The notes: generated by a model from the sequence alone, not told the origin. 64,000 nt of DNA from Confluentibacter lentus (GCF_002806995.1 NZ_NIHE01000003.1:1-64000), one strand, 5' to 3'; positions 1 through 9,301 are shown, counted from the stretch's first letter. Program-made: numbers and translations.

Positions 1-48
1 GTGCTTTTTCGTATTCCCTGCACCAGCTAAAGAAAGTATTTTATCCAT
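1..48 (-). CDS. N-terminus of an unidentified gene cut by the window edge
   Basis: Reading the minus strand, an ATG at 46-48 opens a frame of 16 codons (MDKILSLAGAGNTKKH) that is still open at base 1. A TATATTCG box (66-73 on the plus strand as its complement) close to the Bacteroidota -7 consensus lies just upstream, which supports a real gene start. Too little is visible to name a family. Confidence 0.35.
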   Translation of the reverse strand, partial: MDKILSLAGAGNTKKH

Positions 49-305
49 ACTAAAAATTTTGAAAACGAATATAACCATAATAAATTTAAATTCCATTATA
101 GGGATAGGTGCGTAATATTATATACAATAAAAAAGATTTTGTAAAAATTGAGATGTCTAAGATTCATTATAATCAATAGCAATATAGACTATATCACGCC
201 ATCGTAAGCCTCCTGCTCAGTAAGACAAAATTTGCTATCGCAATATTTTTCAAACCAAAAAAACTCTATTTTAGCACTAAACAATTCATCATAAACGATT
301 TAGAC

Positions 306-1019
306 ATGAAACATATATTTATTTTACTGGTTTGTACTTTGTTGTCCGTTGCGGTTAAAGCACAAAGTTTTATTGGCGCTTGGGAAATGTACCATACCAC
401 ACCGTTGGGCGAAAAACTAAAAAGCGTGGTGATATTTGCCGATGGCTATCAAGTAATAACAACCTATGAAGCAGAAACTGGTAAGTTTATGGGCACGAAT
501 GGCGGCACATGGAAACTGGAAGGCGATACCATGACCGAAAAAGTAGAGTTTGATACCGATAATCCAGAGCGGGTGGGGAGTGAAGTGAGTTTTAAAGTCA
601 CAAATGATGGCAAGGTGTTTTCTATCGTTGGTCAAGATGTGGAAATGAAACGTATTGATGATGGCACACCGGGCGCATTACAAGGCGCGTGGCTCATGTC
701 TGGACGCATGAGGGATGGTCAAGAAGAAACCCGAGATACTAGTGGTCCAAGAAAAACCATGAAAATACTATCTGGAACCCGATTTCAATGGATTGCCTAT
801 AACACCGAAACAAAACAGTTTTCGGGAACTGGCGGAGGCACTTACACCACTATAGATGGAAAATATACCGAAAATATAGAATTCTTTTCAAGGGATAATT
901 CTAGGGTTGGAGCGAGTTTACCATTCGATTATGAATTAGTAAATGGTAAATGGCATCACAAAGGGCTGTCCAGTGCTGGCGCGCCTATTCATGAGATTTG
1001 GAGTATCAGAGAGGAATAA
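306..1019 (+). CDS. secreted protein with two tandem lipocalin-like repeats, function unknown
   Basis: The protein has 237 residues and an N-terminal signal peptide ending near residue 19 (VKAQ). The mature part consists of two related halves, about residues 20-118 and 124-235. Each opens with GAW, carries a segment of the form TGKFMGTNGGTW / TKQFSGTGGGTY, and then a stretch ending NPERVG / NSRVG. This is an internal duplication of a beta-rich domain resembling small lipocalin-like or DUF4488-type domains; that assignment is by look only. It is probably exported to the periplasm or outer membrane. It stands alone, followed by a palindromic repeat copy. Confidence 0.7.
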   Translation: MKHIFILLVCTLLSVAVKAQSFIGAWEMYHTTPLGEKLKSVVIFADGYQVITTYEAETGKFMGTNGGTWKLEGDTMTEKVEFDTDNPERVGSEVSFKVTNDGKVFSIVGQDVEMKRIDDGTPGALQGAWLMSGRMRDGQEETRDTSGPRKTMKILSGTRFQWIAYNTETKQFSGTGGGTYTTIDGKYTENIEFFSRDNSRVGASLPFDYELVNGKWHHKGLSSAGAPIHEIWSIREE

Positions 1020-1034
1020 TTCAATTTTAAACTA

Positions 1035-1160
1035 GTTCTCGATGCTATTCGCTTATGGCGACTCACTCGAACTGACAGATGAATGAACTATAAATATAGT
1101 AAACTACCTAAATGTCACTTCGAGTGATTTTCGAAGTATGAGAAAATTTTATCGAGAAGC
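1035..1160. repeat. palindromic dispersed repeat, copy A
   Basis: It begins GTTCTCGATG and ends ATCGAGAAGC. Inner arms CACTCGAACTGACAG and TGTCACTTCGAGTGA are inverted relative to each other. The same arrangement recurs at 22838-22972 and three times between 51989 and 52746. This copy lies in the opposite orientation to the 52-kb copies and has a diverged centre. It fills the gap between two secreted-protein genes and contains no convincing gene. Confidence 0.85.
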
Positions 1161-1220
1161 CATGTAATCAATTTGGTGTATTGGAGACAATAATAATTCA
1201 ACAACCTTAATTTATAATAT

Positions 1221-1733
1221 ATGAAACATCTAGTAACCCTTTTTTTATTTATGAGTACACTTGTGGTCTCTGCGCAAGACCAAATAGTACAATCTAGTCT
1301 CAAAGGACTATTGAGTAACAATCAAAATCAAATCAGTTCTTTGGCAGATGCTTTTTCTGAAGAACAATTCGAATGGCGGCCTGCCGAAGGCGTTAGGTCT
1401 GTAAGAGAAGCCGTTTTACATACGGCAGCGGCAAACTATTTTCTGGCATCAAAATTAGGGTTTGCACCACCAGAAGATGTAGATATGATGGGCATGGAAA
1501 AAATAATGGGAAAAGCCAATGTTTTGGATGCGTTAAATAAATCGTTTGTGTTTATTTTGGATAAAATAGACCAAATTAATGCTGATAGTTTTGGTAAAGA
1601 AGTTGATTTGGGATTTGCTAAACTCAATACCTTATCAACATTGTTAGTTATTTTAGACCATTCAGGCGAGCATAAAGGGCAATTAATTGCTTACGCCAGA
1701 GCTAATGGTATTGCGCCACCATGGAGTAATTAG
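1221..1733 (+). CDS. exported DinB-family protein
   Basis: This 170-residue protein has a signal peptide (cleavage near VVSAQ, residue 19) followed by a DinB-like four-helix bundle. Histidines that fit the DinB metal site are visible in VLHTAAANYF (about residue 68) and DHSGEHKGQL (about residues 147-155). DinB-fold proteins are metal-binding, and some transfer thiols such as bacillithiol to substrates; the substrate here cannot be read. The signal peptide puts this member outside the cytoplasm, unlike the DinB protein at 33621-34139. A strong terminator follows. Confidence 0.8.
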   Translation: MKHLVTLFLFMSTLVVSAQDQIVQSSLKGLLSNNQNQISSLADAFSEEQFEWRPAEGVRSVREAVLHTAAANYFLASKLGFAPPEDVDMMGMEKIMGKANVLDALNKSFVFILDKIDQINADSFGKEVDLGFAKLNTLSTLLVILDHSGEHKGQLIAYARANGIAPPWSN

Positions 1734-1750
1734 ACATTCAATTTAAAGTA

Positions 1751-1793
1751 AAACGAAAAGTCTTTAACCAAATGCGTTAAAGACTTTTCGTTT
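1751..1793. terminator. perfect 18-bp stem terminator
   Basis: Arms 1751-1768 and 1776-1793 are exact reverse complements around a 7-nt loop. The stem carries A/T runs at its base, so it can work in either direction. It closes the DinB transcript. Confidence 0.85.
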
Positions 1794-1867
1794 AAATATA
1801 AGCAACTGTTATTTTTTGCATAAATTAGGGTGTTGGTTTTAGAACTTCAGATAAATTTTTAACTTTT

Positions 1868-2971
1868 ATGAAATACTACGCGCTCTTACTAGGTGTTTTG
1901 CTGTTCAGTTGCAACAATTCACCTAAGGAAACCCCATCCGCCAAACCAGAAATCAAACAAGTACCCGTGCCAGTTTTAAATCTGCAAGAAGCCAATCGGT
2001 TGGCACAATTGCCCTTGCATTGCATGGATACCGAATATCCCAATAGATTATCGCAAACCTTGGGGGGCGATGTCGATTTGAAATCTCCTAAGATTTTACA
2101 TCCTGCGTTTTATGGGTGTTTCGATTGGCATTCGTCCGTTCACGGCCATTGGAGCTTGGTGAGTCTGTTAAAGCAGTTTCCGGATATTGATCATGCCGAA
2201 GCCATTAAAGAAAAGTTACTTCAAAATATGTCCGAAGCAAACATCAACACCGAAGTCGCTTACTTTTTTGGAGAACACAACAAATCCTACGAACGCACCT
2301 ATGGTTGGGCATGGTTACTAAAACTATCCGAGGAATTACATACTTGGGATGACGAAACCGCAAGACAGCTAGAAAAGAATCTGCAACCTTTAACCGATTT
2401 AATTGTTGGTAAATACATCGAGTTTTTGCCAAAGCTACAATACCCCATCCGTGTTGGCGAACACCCCAATACGGCATTCGGATTGAGTTTTGCTTGGGAT
2501 TATGCTAATACTGTAAATAATATGGTTCTGAAATCCACTATCGAACAGCGCGCCAAAGATTTTTATTTGAATGACAAAGAATGTCCGATGACCTGGGAGC
2601 CCAGCGGCACCGATTTTTTATCACCGTGTTTAGAAGAAGCCGCTTTAATGAAACGTGTGCTTGCTAAAGATGAATTTAAACCTTGGTTAGATACCTTTTT
2701 ACCACGGTTAAAAGAGGAACATTTTACCTTAGAACCAGGCATAGTATCAGACAGGACCGATGGTCATTTGGTGCATTTAGACGGTGTGAATTTCTCAAGA
2801 GCGTGGAGTTTGAATAAAATTGCAGAAGACTTGCCAGAATACGCCCATCTTAAAAATATAGCCAATCGGCATATCAATTATTCCTTACCAAGCATTGTGG
2901 ATGGAAATTATGAAGGCGGTCATTGGTTAGGTAGTTTTGCGCTGTATGCTTTGAATTCTACTTCAGAATAG
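1868..2971 (+). CDS. DUF2891 family lipoprotein
   Basis: The 367-residue protein begins with a lipoprotein signal (LLLGVLLFSC, lipid-modified Cys at residue 15). The body matches the DUF2891 pattern as I know it: HPAFYGCFDWHSSVHGHW near residues 77-95, then alpha-helical segments with FAWDYAN and a C-terminal GGHWLGSFA. DUF2891 proteins look like all-alpha toroids of uncharacterised activity. Only 11 bases separate it from pxpA, so it may be co-transcribed with the 5-oxoprolinase genes, which could hint at a role with pyroglutamyl or peptide substrates (inference). Confidence 0.85.
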   Translation: MKYYALLLGVLLFSCNNSPKETPSAKPEIKQVPVPVLNLQEANRLAQLPLHCMDTEYPNRLSQTLGGDVDLKSPKILHPAFYGCFDWHSSVHGHWSLVSLLKQFPDIDHAEAIKEKLLQNMSEANINTEVAYFFGEHNKSYERTYGWAWLLKLSEELHTWDDETARQLEKNLQPLTDLIVGKYIEFLPKLQYPIRVGEHPNTAFGLSFAWDYANTVNNMVLKSTIEQRAKDFYLNDKECPMTWEPSGTDFLSPCLEEAALMKRVLAKDEFKPWLDTFLPRLKEEHFTLEPGIVSDRTDGHLVHLDGVNFSRAWSLNKIAEDLPEYAHLKNIANRHINYSLPSIVDGNYEGGHWLGSFALYALNSTSE

Positions 2972-2982
2972 TTATATTGTCG

Positions 2983-3723
2983 ATGATGCCATATACAATT
3001 GACATAAATGCCGATGTGGGTGAAGGCGTGGGCAACGAGCCAGCATTAATGCCTTACCTATCGTCGTGTAACATTGCCTGTGGCGGTCATGCCGGAACTC
3101 CTGAAACCATGCGCACTGTAGTGACATTAGCAAAACAGTATGGTGTTAAGATTGGCGCACATCCATCGTTTCCAGATATCGAAAATTTTGGAAGAGAGCC
3201 CATGGATCTATCTTGTGCGGCGTTGTTTCTAGCTATAAAAAACCAGATAGAAAGTTTAGAGGTTATACTACGAGACGAGCAGGTAAATCTAAATCATGTG
3301 AAGCCACACGGCGCGCTTTATAACATGGCTGCTGTGGATGAAAAAACAGCGATGGTTATTATTGAAGTTATGAAACGATTTATACTTCCTGTTAAATTAT
3401 ATGTGCCTTACAAGTCCATTATAGCGGATTTGGCCATCCAAAATAACATTCCCATAGTGTATGAGGTTTTTGCGGATAGACAATATAATGCCGACTTAAC
3501 ATTGGTGTCCCGTAGAGAAAAAAATGCTTTAATTCATGAACCCAATATGTTGGTTGACCATGTTTATAACATGGTGGTAAACCAAAAAGTGAGAACCATT
3601 AGCGGGGAAGAAGTGCCTATAAAAGCAGAAACGTGTTGTGTGCATGGCGACCATCCAGATGCTATAAATTTGCTTAAAAATTTGAGGCAATATTTGGAAG
3701 AAAAAGGCATAGGTATTTTATAA
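2983..3723 (+). CDS. pxpA: 5-oxoprolinase subunit A (LamB/YcsF family)
   Basis: PxpA works with PxpB and PxpC in ATP-dependent cleavage of 5-oxoproline to glutamate in the cytoplasm. The family signature is clear: IDINADVGEG at the N-terminus, CNIACGGHAGT about 25 residues later, IGAHPSFPD, VKPHGALYN, FADR and CVHGDHPDA. I start at the ATG at 2983; the adjacent ATG at 2986 is equally possible, while the TTG at 2977 is unlikely. It heads a three-gene operon with pxpB 6 bases downstream. Confidence 0.93.
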   Translation: MMPYTIDINADVGEGVGNEPALMPYLSSCNIACGGHAGTPETMRTVVTLAKQYGVKIGAHPSFPDIENFGREPMDLSCAALFLAIKNQIESLEVILRDEQVNLNHVKPHGALYNMAAVDEKTAMVIIEVMKRFILPVKLYVPYKSIIADLAIQNNIPIVYEVFADRQYNADLTLVSRREKNALIHEPNMLVDHVYNMVVNQKVRTISGEEVPIKAETCCVHGDHPDAINLLKNLRQYLEEKGIGIL

Positions 3724-3729
3724 AAATAA

Positions 3730-4461
3730 ATGACATTTAATCTAACATATAAACCCTTTGGAGCGCGTGCTATTTTAGTAGAATGGCCATCAAAAATCGA
3801 TGTCCTTATATTAAAGGATATCATCAGATTTAAAAACACTATTCAAGAAAATAATATTAAATCTATTGTTGAATTAAAATCCGCATATAACTCGTTATTA
3901 ATAATTTATGATACTATTTGTAGGAATTTTGAAAACGAGATAAATCTATTAAAAACCATATATAATTCCCATGGTTTGCAATATGACAGTTTGTCAACAC
4001 TGTGGAAAATTCCCGTGTGCTATGATGTGTGTTTTGGGATTGATTTGGAAGCTGTGTCGGTAGAAAAAAACCTTTCAAAAGATGAGATTATTAAGCGACA
4101 TTTCCAAGCCATTTACACGGTTTATTTTATTGGTTTTTTACCTGGATTTTTATACTTGGGAGGCTTAGATGAGGTGCTTCATATCCCAAGAAAATCGACC
4201 CCAAGATTAAAAATTGAAAAAGGTTCAGTGGCAATTGGTGGTAACCAAACGGGAGTATATCCCATCGAAAGTCCCGGTGGTTGGAACATCATCGGGAATT
4301 CGCCAATAACGTTTTTCAATCCTAAAAGTAATCCACCTTGTTTCGCAAAAGCAGGTGATAAGATCAGTTTTAAGCCCATATCGCTTAGCGACTACCATGA
4401 TATTAAAACCTTGTCGGCTGCAGGCGTTTACCAATTGGAAAGTGAGGTGATTCGTGATTAA
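3730..4461 (+). CDS. pxpB: 5-oxoprolinase subunit B (KipI family)
   Basis: The 243-residue protein carries the KipI/PxpB core: IPVCYD near residue 95, FIGFLPGFLYLGGL around 137-150, PRKSTPR, GSVAIGGNQTGVYPIESPGG and the NPKSNPPC segment. It acts with PxpC. In Bacillus the homologue KipI also inhibits the kinase KinA, but the pxpA-B-C order here argues for the catabolic enzyme. Its last 8 bases overlap the GTG start of pxpC, so translation is probably coupled. Confidence 0.92.
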   Translation: MTFNLTYKPFGARAILVEWPSKIDVLILKDIIRFKNTIQENNIKSIVELKSAYNSLLIIYDTICRNFENEINLLKTIYNSHGLQYDSLSTLWKIPVCYDVCFGIDLEAVSVEKNLSKDEIIKRHFQAIYTVYFIGFLPGFLYLGGLDEVLHIPRKSTPRLKIEKGSVAIGGNQTGVYPIESPGGWNIIGNSPITFFNPKSNPPCFAKAGDKISFKPISLSDYHDIKTLSAAGVYQLESEVIRD

Positions 4462-5299
4462 GGTTTTAAAGCCCGGATTTTATTCTACCATCCAGGATAT
4501 GGGGCGTTTTGGATTTCAGGGTTACGGTGTGCCCTATGCCGGCGTGATGGATACGTATGCTGCTTCTGTGGCCAATATGGTGCTTGGCAATGATGAAAGC
4601 GCTGCTGTTTTAGAAATGACCATGATGGGACCAGTCTTACAATTTGATAGTGAGACCATCATTTGTTTGTCTGGTGCAGATATGTCTCCTATGCTAAACA
4701 ATGAGCCTGTTGAAAATAATCGAGCCATTCATGTTGCTAAAAATGCGGTCTTGTCATTTGGAAAATTGAACAGTGGCTTTAGAGGTTATCTGTCGGTTTC
4801 AGGTGGGTTTAAAACGAATAAGGTTATGGGGAGTAGGAGTATGTTTAAAGCTATAACGGGGAGCTTCATCCTTGCAAAAGGTGATGAATTACTAATTGAT
4901 GATCATGTTGAAGCCATACTTAAAAAAAATGCTTCTATTAAAATGAATTACAAATATTTATATTCAAATATAATAGAAGTTTATAAAGGTCCAGAATTCG
5001 AGAGGCTTTCAAAAAATCAACAGGATATGCTATGGTCACAAGAGTTCATTATTTCAAAAGATAACAACCGTATGGCGTACCAATTGGAGCAGCTTTTGGA
5101 TAACGATTTAGAGCCCATTATCACCTCTTTGGTGCTTCCGGGGACTGTGCAATTAACACCTTCAGGAAAGCTCATTGTTTTAATGCGCGATTGCCAAACC
5201 ACGGGAGGTTATCCAAGGGTATTGCAATTAAAAGAAAGTGCCATGAATATCATGGCACAAAAATTTATGGGAAATAAAATACGCTTTAAACTGATTTAA
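4454..5299 (+). CDS. pxpC: 5-oxoprolinase subunit C (KipA family)
   Basis: This is the 281-residue biotin-dependent-carboxylase-like subunit of 5-oxoprolinase. Visible motifs are STIQDMGRFGFQGYGVPYAG, LEMTMMGP, SGADMSP and, near the C-terminus, PGTVQLTPSGK and DCQTTGGYPR. Translation starts at a GTG inside the end of pxpB (8-base overlap). The stop codon overlaps the stop of the convergent deoC by 4 bases (5296-5299), so the two transcripts meet with no room for a terminator between the reading frames. Confidence 0.92.
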   Translation: MIKVLKPGFYSTIQDMGRFGFQGYGVPYAGVMDTYAASVANMVLGNDESAAVLEMTMMGPVLQFDSETIICLSGADMSPMLNNEPVENNRAIHVAKNAVLSFGKLNSGFRGYLSVSGGFKTNKVMGSRSMFKAITGSFILAKGDELLIDDHVEAILKKNASIKMNYKYLYSNIIEVYKGPEFERLSKNQQDMLWSQEFIISKDNNRMAYQLEQLLDNDLEPIITSLVLPGTVQLTPSGKLIVLMRDCQTTGGYPRVLQLKESAMNIMAQKFMGNKIRFKLI

Positions 5300-5961
5300 T
5301 AGGTGCTGGCATTGGATAATGACATATTAAGAATATCGACCCCAGAAGACGTTCCAATTCTATCGGCACCTGCTTCAATATATTTTAGCGCCATATCATA
5401 ATCTTTTATACCTCCAGATGCTTTTATTTTAGCATTGTCCCGAACGGTCTTCTTGATGATTTTTACAGCTGTTAATGTGGCGCCACTTTTGGAATAGCCT
5501 GTAGATGTTTTTATGAATTCAGCTTTAGCGTCCATGCAAATTTCACAAATTTTAATTACTTCGTTTTTATTTAATTCTGAAATTTCAATAATGACTTTCA
5601 AAGGCGTTCTTCCAATAGCTAATTTTACATCTCTAATATCTTTAAATACTAGCACATAGTTTTTGCTTTTAAGATAGCCTAAGTTGATAACCATGTCTAT
5701 TTCATCAGCACCATCTTCTTTAGCTTTTTTTGCTTCAAACACTTTGGCTTCAGTGGACATGCCTCCCAATGGGAATCCCACGACCGAACATACTTTAATA
5801 TCTGTGTCATGCAATAATTGCTTTGCCAATGCCACATAGCAGCTATTGACGCAAACAGCATAAAAATTATTTTCAATGGCTTCTTGGCAAAGATTTATGA
5901 TTTCTCGTTCTGTTGCAGTAGGTTTTAAAAGCGTATGCTCTATGTATTTAGATATACTCAT
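5296..5961 (-). CDS. deoC: deoxyribose-phosphate aldolase
   Basis: DeoC cleaves 2-deoxyribose-5-phosphate to glyceraldehyde-3-phosphate and acetaldehyde in deoxynucleoside catabolism. Class I aldolase motifs are present: IEHTLLKPTAT at the N-terminus, VCSVVGFPLG, DEIDMVINLG, the Schiff-base lysine in FIKTSTGYS and KASGGIKD. I start at the ATG at 5961 (221 residues), the usual family length; an in-frame ATG at 5991 would add ten atypical residues. A TAAATTTG box (complement at 6067-6074) may be its -7 element. No deo-operon partners are adjacent. Confidence 0.93.
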   Translation of the reverse strand: MSISKYIEHTLLKPTATEREIINLCQEAIENNFYAVCVNSCYVALAKQLLHDTDIKVCSVVGFPLGGMSTEAKVFEAKKAKEDGADEIDMVINLGYLKSKNYVLVFKDIRDVKLAIGRTPLKVIIEISELNKNEVIKICEICMDAKAEFIKTSTGYSKSGATLTAVKIIKKTVRDNAKIKASGGIKDYDMALKYIEAGADRIGTSSGVDILNMSLSNASTY

Positions 5962-6434
5962 TGCTATAAGTAGGGTTTTTAGTTTGTTCATTATCTTAAT
6001 TGTAAAGAAAATGACAAAGGGTTTTTAATAAATTATTAATATCTAGGTTGGGGGCTAGTAGTTATGCAAATTTACGAAAAAAAGCAAAAAACGGATTATG
6101 ATATTTTGTATTTCATCGAATTTAACTAAAAAAAATGCATATTTCATAATAACGCATTCATTATAAATAAATTGGGTAGTGGGTTAAATTTAGTTGTTTT
6201 TTAACAAATGAATTGATCTTTATGAAAAATAATTATAATTAGCTATTCAGTAAAATTCATTTAGAATAGCGGGCTATTTGGCGGCTTTGGTAGGTTTTGC
6301 CTGCGTTCTAACTGACAATTAATTTATTAAATAAAAAAGCAACGATTGTTTTCAACAAAATGATTTGTATCCAACGCTCGTTGCTTCACTAACCAACCAA
6401 TAATAAGACTTCAATTTTTATAAATTGTTACAAC
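5962..6434. other. AT-rich intergenic region between deoC and clpB
   Basis: Both flanking genes are on the minus strand. The stretch holds a possible deoC -7 box (6067-6074) and the clpB terminator (6333-6386). I see no open frame with coding character and no RNA gene in the rest. Confidence 0.6.
6333..6386 (-). terminator. terminator downstream of clpB
   Basis: Arms AAGCAACGA (6337-6345) and TCGTTGCTT (6378-6386) pair across a 32-nt loop that can fold further (TTGTT/AACAA). The arm at 6337 is preceded by a run of A, which becomes the U tract when read on the minus strand. Confidence 0.65.
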
Positions 6435-9044
6435 TTAAATGTTCTTTGTTATCAGGTCACTTTGGTTTCTAAAAACCAATTCATCATCAAAAGCATCGAG
6501 TAAAATAATGCTATCGGTTGTTACTTTTCCTGATAAAATCTCTTTGCTCAAGGCATTCAGCACTTCTTTCTGGATTACACGTTTTACTGGGCGCGCCCCA
6601 TATTCTGGATGATAGCCTTTGTTGGCTAAGTATGCTACCGCCTCTGGTGTTGCATCAAAGGTAATACCTTGTTTGGCAATCATTTTGGTGATGTTTTTAA
6701 GCTGTAAACGAACAATGCTTATAATATTATCCTTTGTTAAGGGCGTGAACATAATAATGTCGTCAATCCTATTTAAAAACTCAGGCCGTACACTTTGTTT
6801 CAATAAAGCAAGCACATCCAATTTGGCAACTTCAATAGCGGCATCAATGTCTTTTGTGGCTTCAAACCGCTCCTGTATGATATGACTACCAATGTTGGAC
6901 GTCATGATAATGATCGTATTCTTAAAGTCCGCCACACGTCCTTTGTTATCCGTCAAATGGCCTTCATCCAATACTTGCAATAAAATATTAAACGTATCAG
7001 GATGCGCTTTTTCAATTTCATCTAACAGTACAACAGAGTATGGTTTTCTTCTCACGGCTTCGGTTAATTGCCCACCTTCGTCATAACCCACATACCCTGG
7101 AGGCGCACCAACCAATCGGCTCACGGCATGGCGTTCTTGGTATTCGCTCATATCTATTCTGGTCATGGCATTTTCATCATCAAACAAATATTCCGCTAAG
7201 GCTTTCGCTAACTCCGTTTTCCCAACACCAGTCGTTCCTAAAAATAGGAAGGTGCCGATGGGCTTTTGCGGATTTTGCAGTCCCGCGCGACTTCTCCTAA
7301 CCGCATCACTCACGGCAATAATAGCTTCTTGCTGACCCACAACACGTTTATGCAATTGATCTTCTAGTTTTAATAATTTTTCACGCTCACTCTGTATCAT
7401 TTTAGAAACCGGAATGCCAGTCCATTTGGCAACCACTTCAGCGATATCTTCATAAGTCACTTCTTCTTTAATCAAAGAGTTTTCAGATTGATTTTCGTGT
7501 AACTCCTTTTGAAGTTTTTCCAATTGTTCTTGGGCCTCTTTGATTTTTCCATAACGCAATTCGGCTACTTTTCCATAATCGCCATCACGCTCAGCACGTT
7601 CAGCTTCCAGTTTAAAGTTTTCTATATTCAGTTTAATAGTCTGAATATTATCAACGACTTCTTTTTCGCTTTTCCACTTCGCATTGAGTTCGTTACGTTG
7701 CTCTTTTAAATTGGCTAAATCGGAACGTAAAGATTTTAATTTAGATTCGTCTTTCTCACGTTTAATAGCCTCAATTTCAATTTCCAACTGCATGATTTTT
7801 CTATCCAACACATCCAATTCTTCGGGTTTTGAGTTGATTTCCATGCGTAATTTAGAAGCTGCTTCATCCATCAAGTCAATCGCCTTATCGGGCAAGAAAC
7901 GGTTGGTGATGTAGCGTTGCGATAATTCCACGGCCGCTATGATGGCCTCGTCTTTAATGCGCACTTTATGGTGCGTTTCATATTTTTCCTTGATGCCTCT
8001 AAGTATGGAAATGGCACTTTCGGTATCAGGCTCATCTACCATCACTTTTTGGAAACGACGTTCCAGAGCTTTATCCTTTTCAAAGTATTTTTGATACTCA
8101 TCTAAGGTCGTTGCTCCGATAGCACGTAACTCACCACGAGCCAAAGCAGGTTTTAAAATATTGGCAGCATCCATGGCACCTTGTCCGCCACCAGCCCCCA
8201 CCAGAGTGTGGATTTCGTCTATAAACAGGACGATATCGCCTTCGCTTTCGGTGACTTCTTTGATGACGGCTTTTAGTCGCTCTTCAAATTCACCTTTGTA
8301 TTTCGCGCCTGCAATAAGTGCGCCCATATCTAGGGCGAAGATTTGTTTGTCTTTTAAGTTATCGGGCACGTCGCCATCAATAATCCTGTGCGCCAAACCT
8401 TCGGCAATGGCGGTTTTACCGGTACCGGGTTCACCAACGAGAATCGGATTGTTTTTGGTTCTACGTGATAAAATTTGAAGAATTCTTCGTATTTCCTCAT
8501 CACGTCCAATCACGGGATCCAATTTTCCATCTTTGGCTAACTGATTTAAATTTTTAGCGTATTTGTTTAGCGAATTATAGGTTTCTTCCTGACTTTGCGA
8601 AGTCACTCTATCGCCTTTGCGTAATTCGGTAATACCAGCGCTTAATGCTTTTTCTGTAACACCTTGGTCTTTTAACATTTGCGCTATTTTGCTATTTGAT
8701 TTAAAAATGGCGATGATTAAATGCTCTACAGACACATAATCATCATTCATTTTTTTAGCAATAATAGCCGCCTCGTTAAGCGTTTTTCCCGCTTCCCGGG
8801 ATAATAGGAGTTCGCCGCCAGATACTTTAGCAAAACTTTCCAATTGTTTGTCTAAAGCTTGTTCCAAAACAATGATGTTTACATTCAATTTTTTTAAAAG
8901 GAATGGTAACACGTTTTCATCAACCTCAAAAATACCTTTGAACAGGTGTTCATTTTCTATTTGTTGATGTCCATAACTTTGCGCAATCTGTTGCGCTTGC
9001 TGTATGGCTTCTTGCGATTTTATGGTATAATTATTTAAGTTCAT
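6435..9044 (-). CDS. clpB: ClpB disaggregase (HSP100)
   Basis: ClpB is a cytoplasmic hexameric AAA+ chaperone that, with DnaK, pulls proteins out of aggregates. The 869-residue protein has the full layout: Clp N-domain repeats (1-145), AAA-1 with GEPGTGKT (about 205) and FIDEIHTLVGAGG, the long coiled-coil middle domain (about 410-520), and AAA-2 with GTTGVGKTELAKAL (about 610) and LDEIEKAHPD, ending in the ClpB small domain (GARPVKRVIQ). It lacks the ClpP-binding IGF loop expected of ClpA/C/X, as usual for ClpB. It is a single-gene unit with its own terminator. Confidence 0.97.
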   Translation of the reverse strand: MNLNNYTIKSQEAIQQAQQIAQSYGHQQIENEHLFKGIFEVDENVLPFLLKKLNVNIIVLEQALDKQLESFAKVSGGELLLSREAGKTLNEAAIIAKKMNDDYVSVEHLIIAIFKSNSKIAQMLKDQGVTEKALSAGITELRKGDRVTSQSQEETYNSLNKYAKNLNQLAKDGKLDPVIGRDEEIRRILQILSRRTKNNPILVGEPGTGKTAIAEGLAHRIIDGDVPDNLKDKQIFALDMGALIAGAKYKGEFEERLKAVIKEVTESEGDIVLFIDEIHTLVGAGGGQGAMDAANILKPALARGELRAIGATTLDEYQKYFEKDKALERRFQKVMVDEPDTESAISILRGIKEKYETHHKVRIKDEAIIAAVELSQRYITNRFLPDKAIDLMDEAASKLRMEINSKPEELDVLDRKIMQLEIEIEAIKREKDESKLKSLRSDLANLKEQRNELNAKWKSEKEVVDNIQTIKLNIENFKLEAERAERDGDYGKVAELRYGKIKEAQEQLEKLQKELHENQSENSLIKEEVTYEDIAEVVAKWTGIPVSKMIQSEREKLLKLEDQLHKRVVGQQEAIIAVSDAVRRSRAGLQNPQKPIGTFLFLGTTGVGKTELAKALAEYLFDDENAMTRIDMSEYQERHAVSRLVGAPPGYVGYDEGGQLTEAVRRKPYSVVLLDEIEKAHPDTFNILLQVLDEGHLTDNKGRVADFKNTIIIMTSNIGSHIIQERFEATKDIDAAIEVAKLDVLALLKQSVRPEFLNRIDDIIMFTPLTKDNIISIVRLQLKNITKMIAKQGITFDATPEAVAYLANKGYHPEYGARPVKRVIQKEVLNALSKEILSGKVTTDSIILLDAFDDELVFRNQSDLITKNI

Positions 9045-9060
9045 AATGATTTAGTTTTGC

Positions 9061-9080
9061 ATTCCTGCGTAAGCAGGAAT
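9061..9080. repeat. short REP-like hairpin
   Basis: ATTCCTGC and GCAGGAAT form a perfect 8-bp stem with a 4-base loop. A degenerate partner (AACAGGAAT, AACAGCAAT) follows at about 9121-9152, and a related stem occurs at 51892-51915. It sits directly upstream of clpB. Confidence 0.6.
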
Positions 9081-9235
9081 CTCATTAATTATATCTTTAC
9101 TTTTTTTGTTATTTCTATGTAAACAGGAATCTATTATGTAAACAGCAATCTATATTGTACTTTTACAAAGTGATTCAGTCAATAATCTTACCAGTTCATT
9201 TTACAGGACAAAATGGCGTTTAAAACCTTATAAAT

Positions 9236-9252
9236 ACTGACTTTTAGTCAGT
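9236..9252. promoter_or_regulatory. perfect palindrome upstream of ytxJ, possible operator
   Basis: ACTGACT-TTT-AGTCAGT is a 7-3-7 perfect inverted repeat, 50 bases before the ytxJ start and about 190 bases from clpB. The size and symmetry suit a dimeric repressor such as a TetR-type protein. No such regulator gene is adjacent. Confidence 0.4.
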
Positions 9253-9301
9253 TGTAAGATTGTAAAAACTAAAGAGACTAACCACGTATAAGATACAAAA
9301 T

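Noticed and set aside
1115-1321. 68-residue minus-strand frame across repeat copy A
   Set aside because: It runs through a palindromic repeat and the opposite strand of the exported DinB gene.
8161-8478. 105-residue plus-strand frame inside clpB
   Set aside because: It is a shadow of the AAA-1 coding region of clpB on the other strand.
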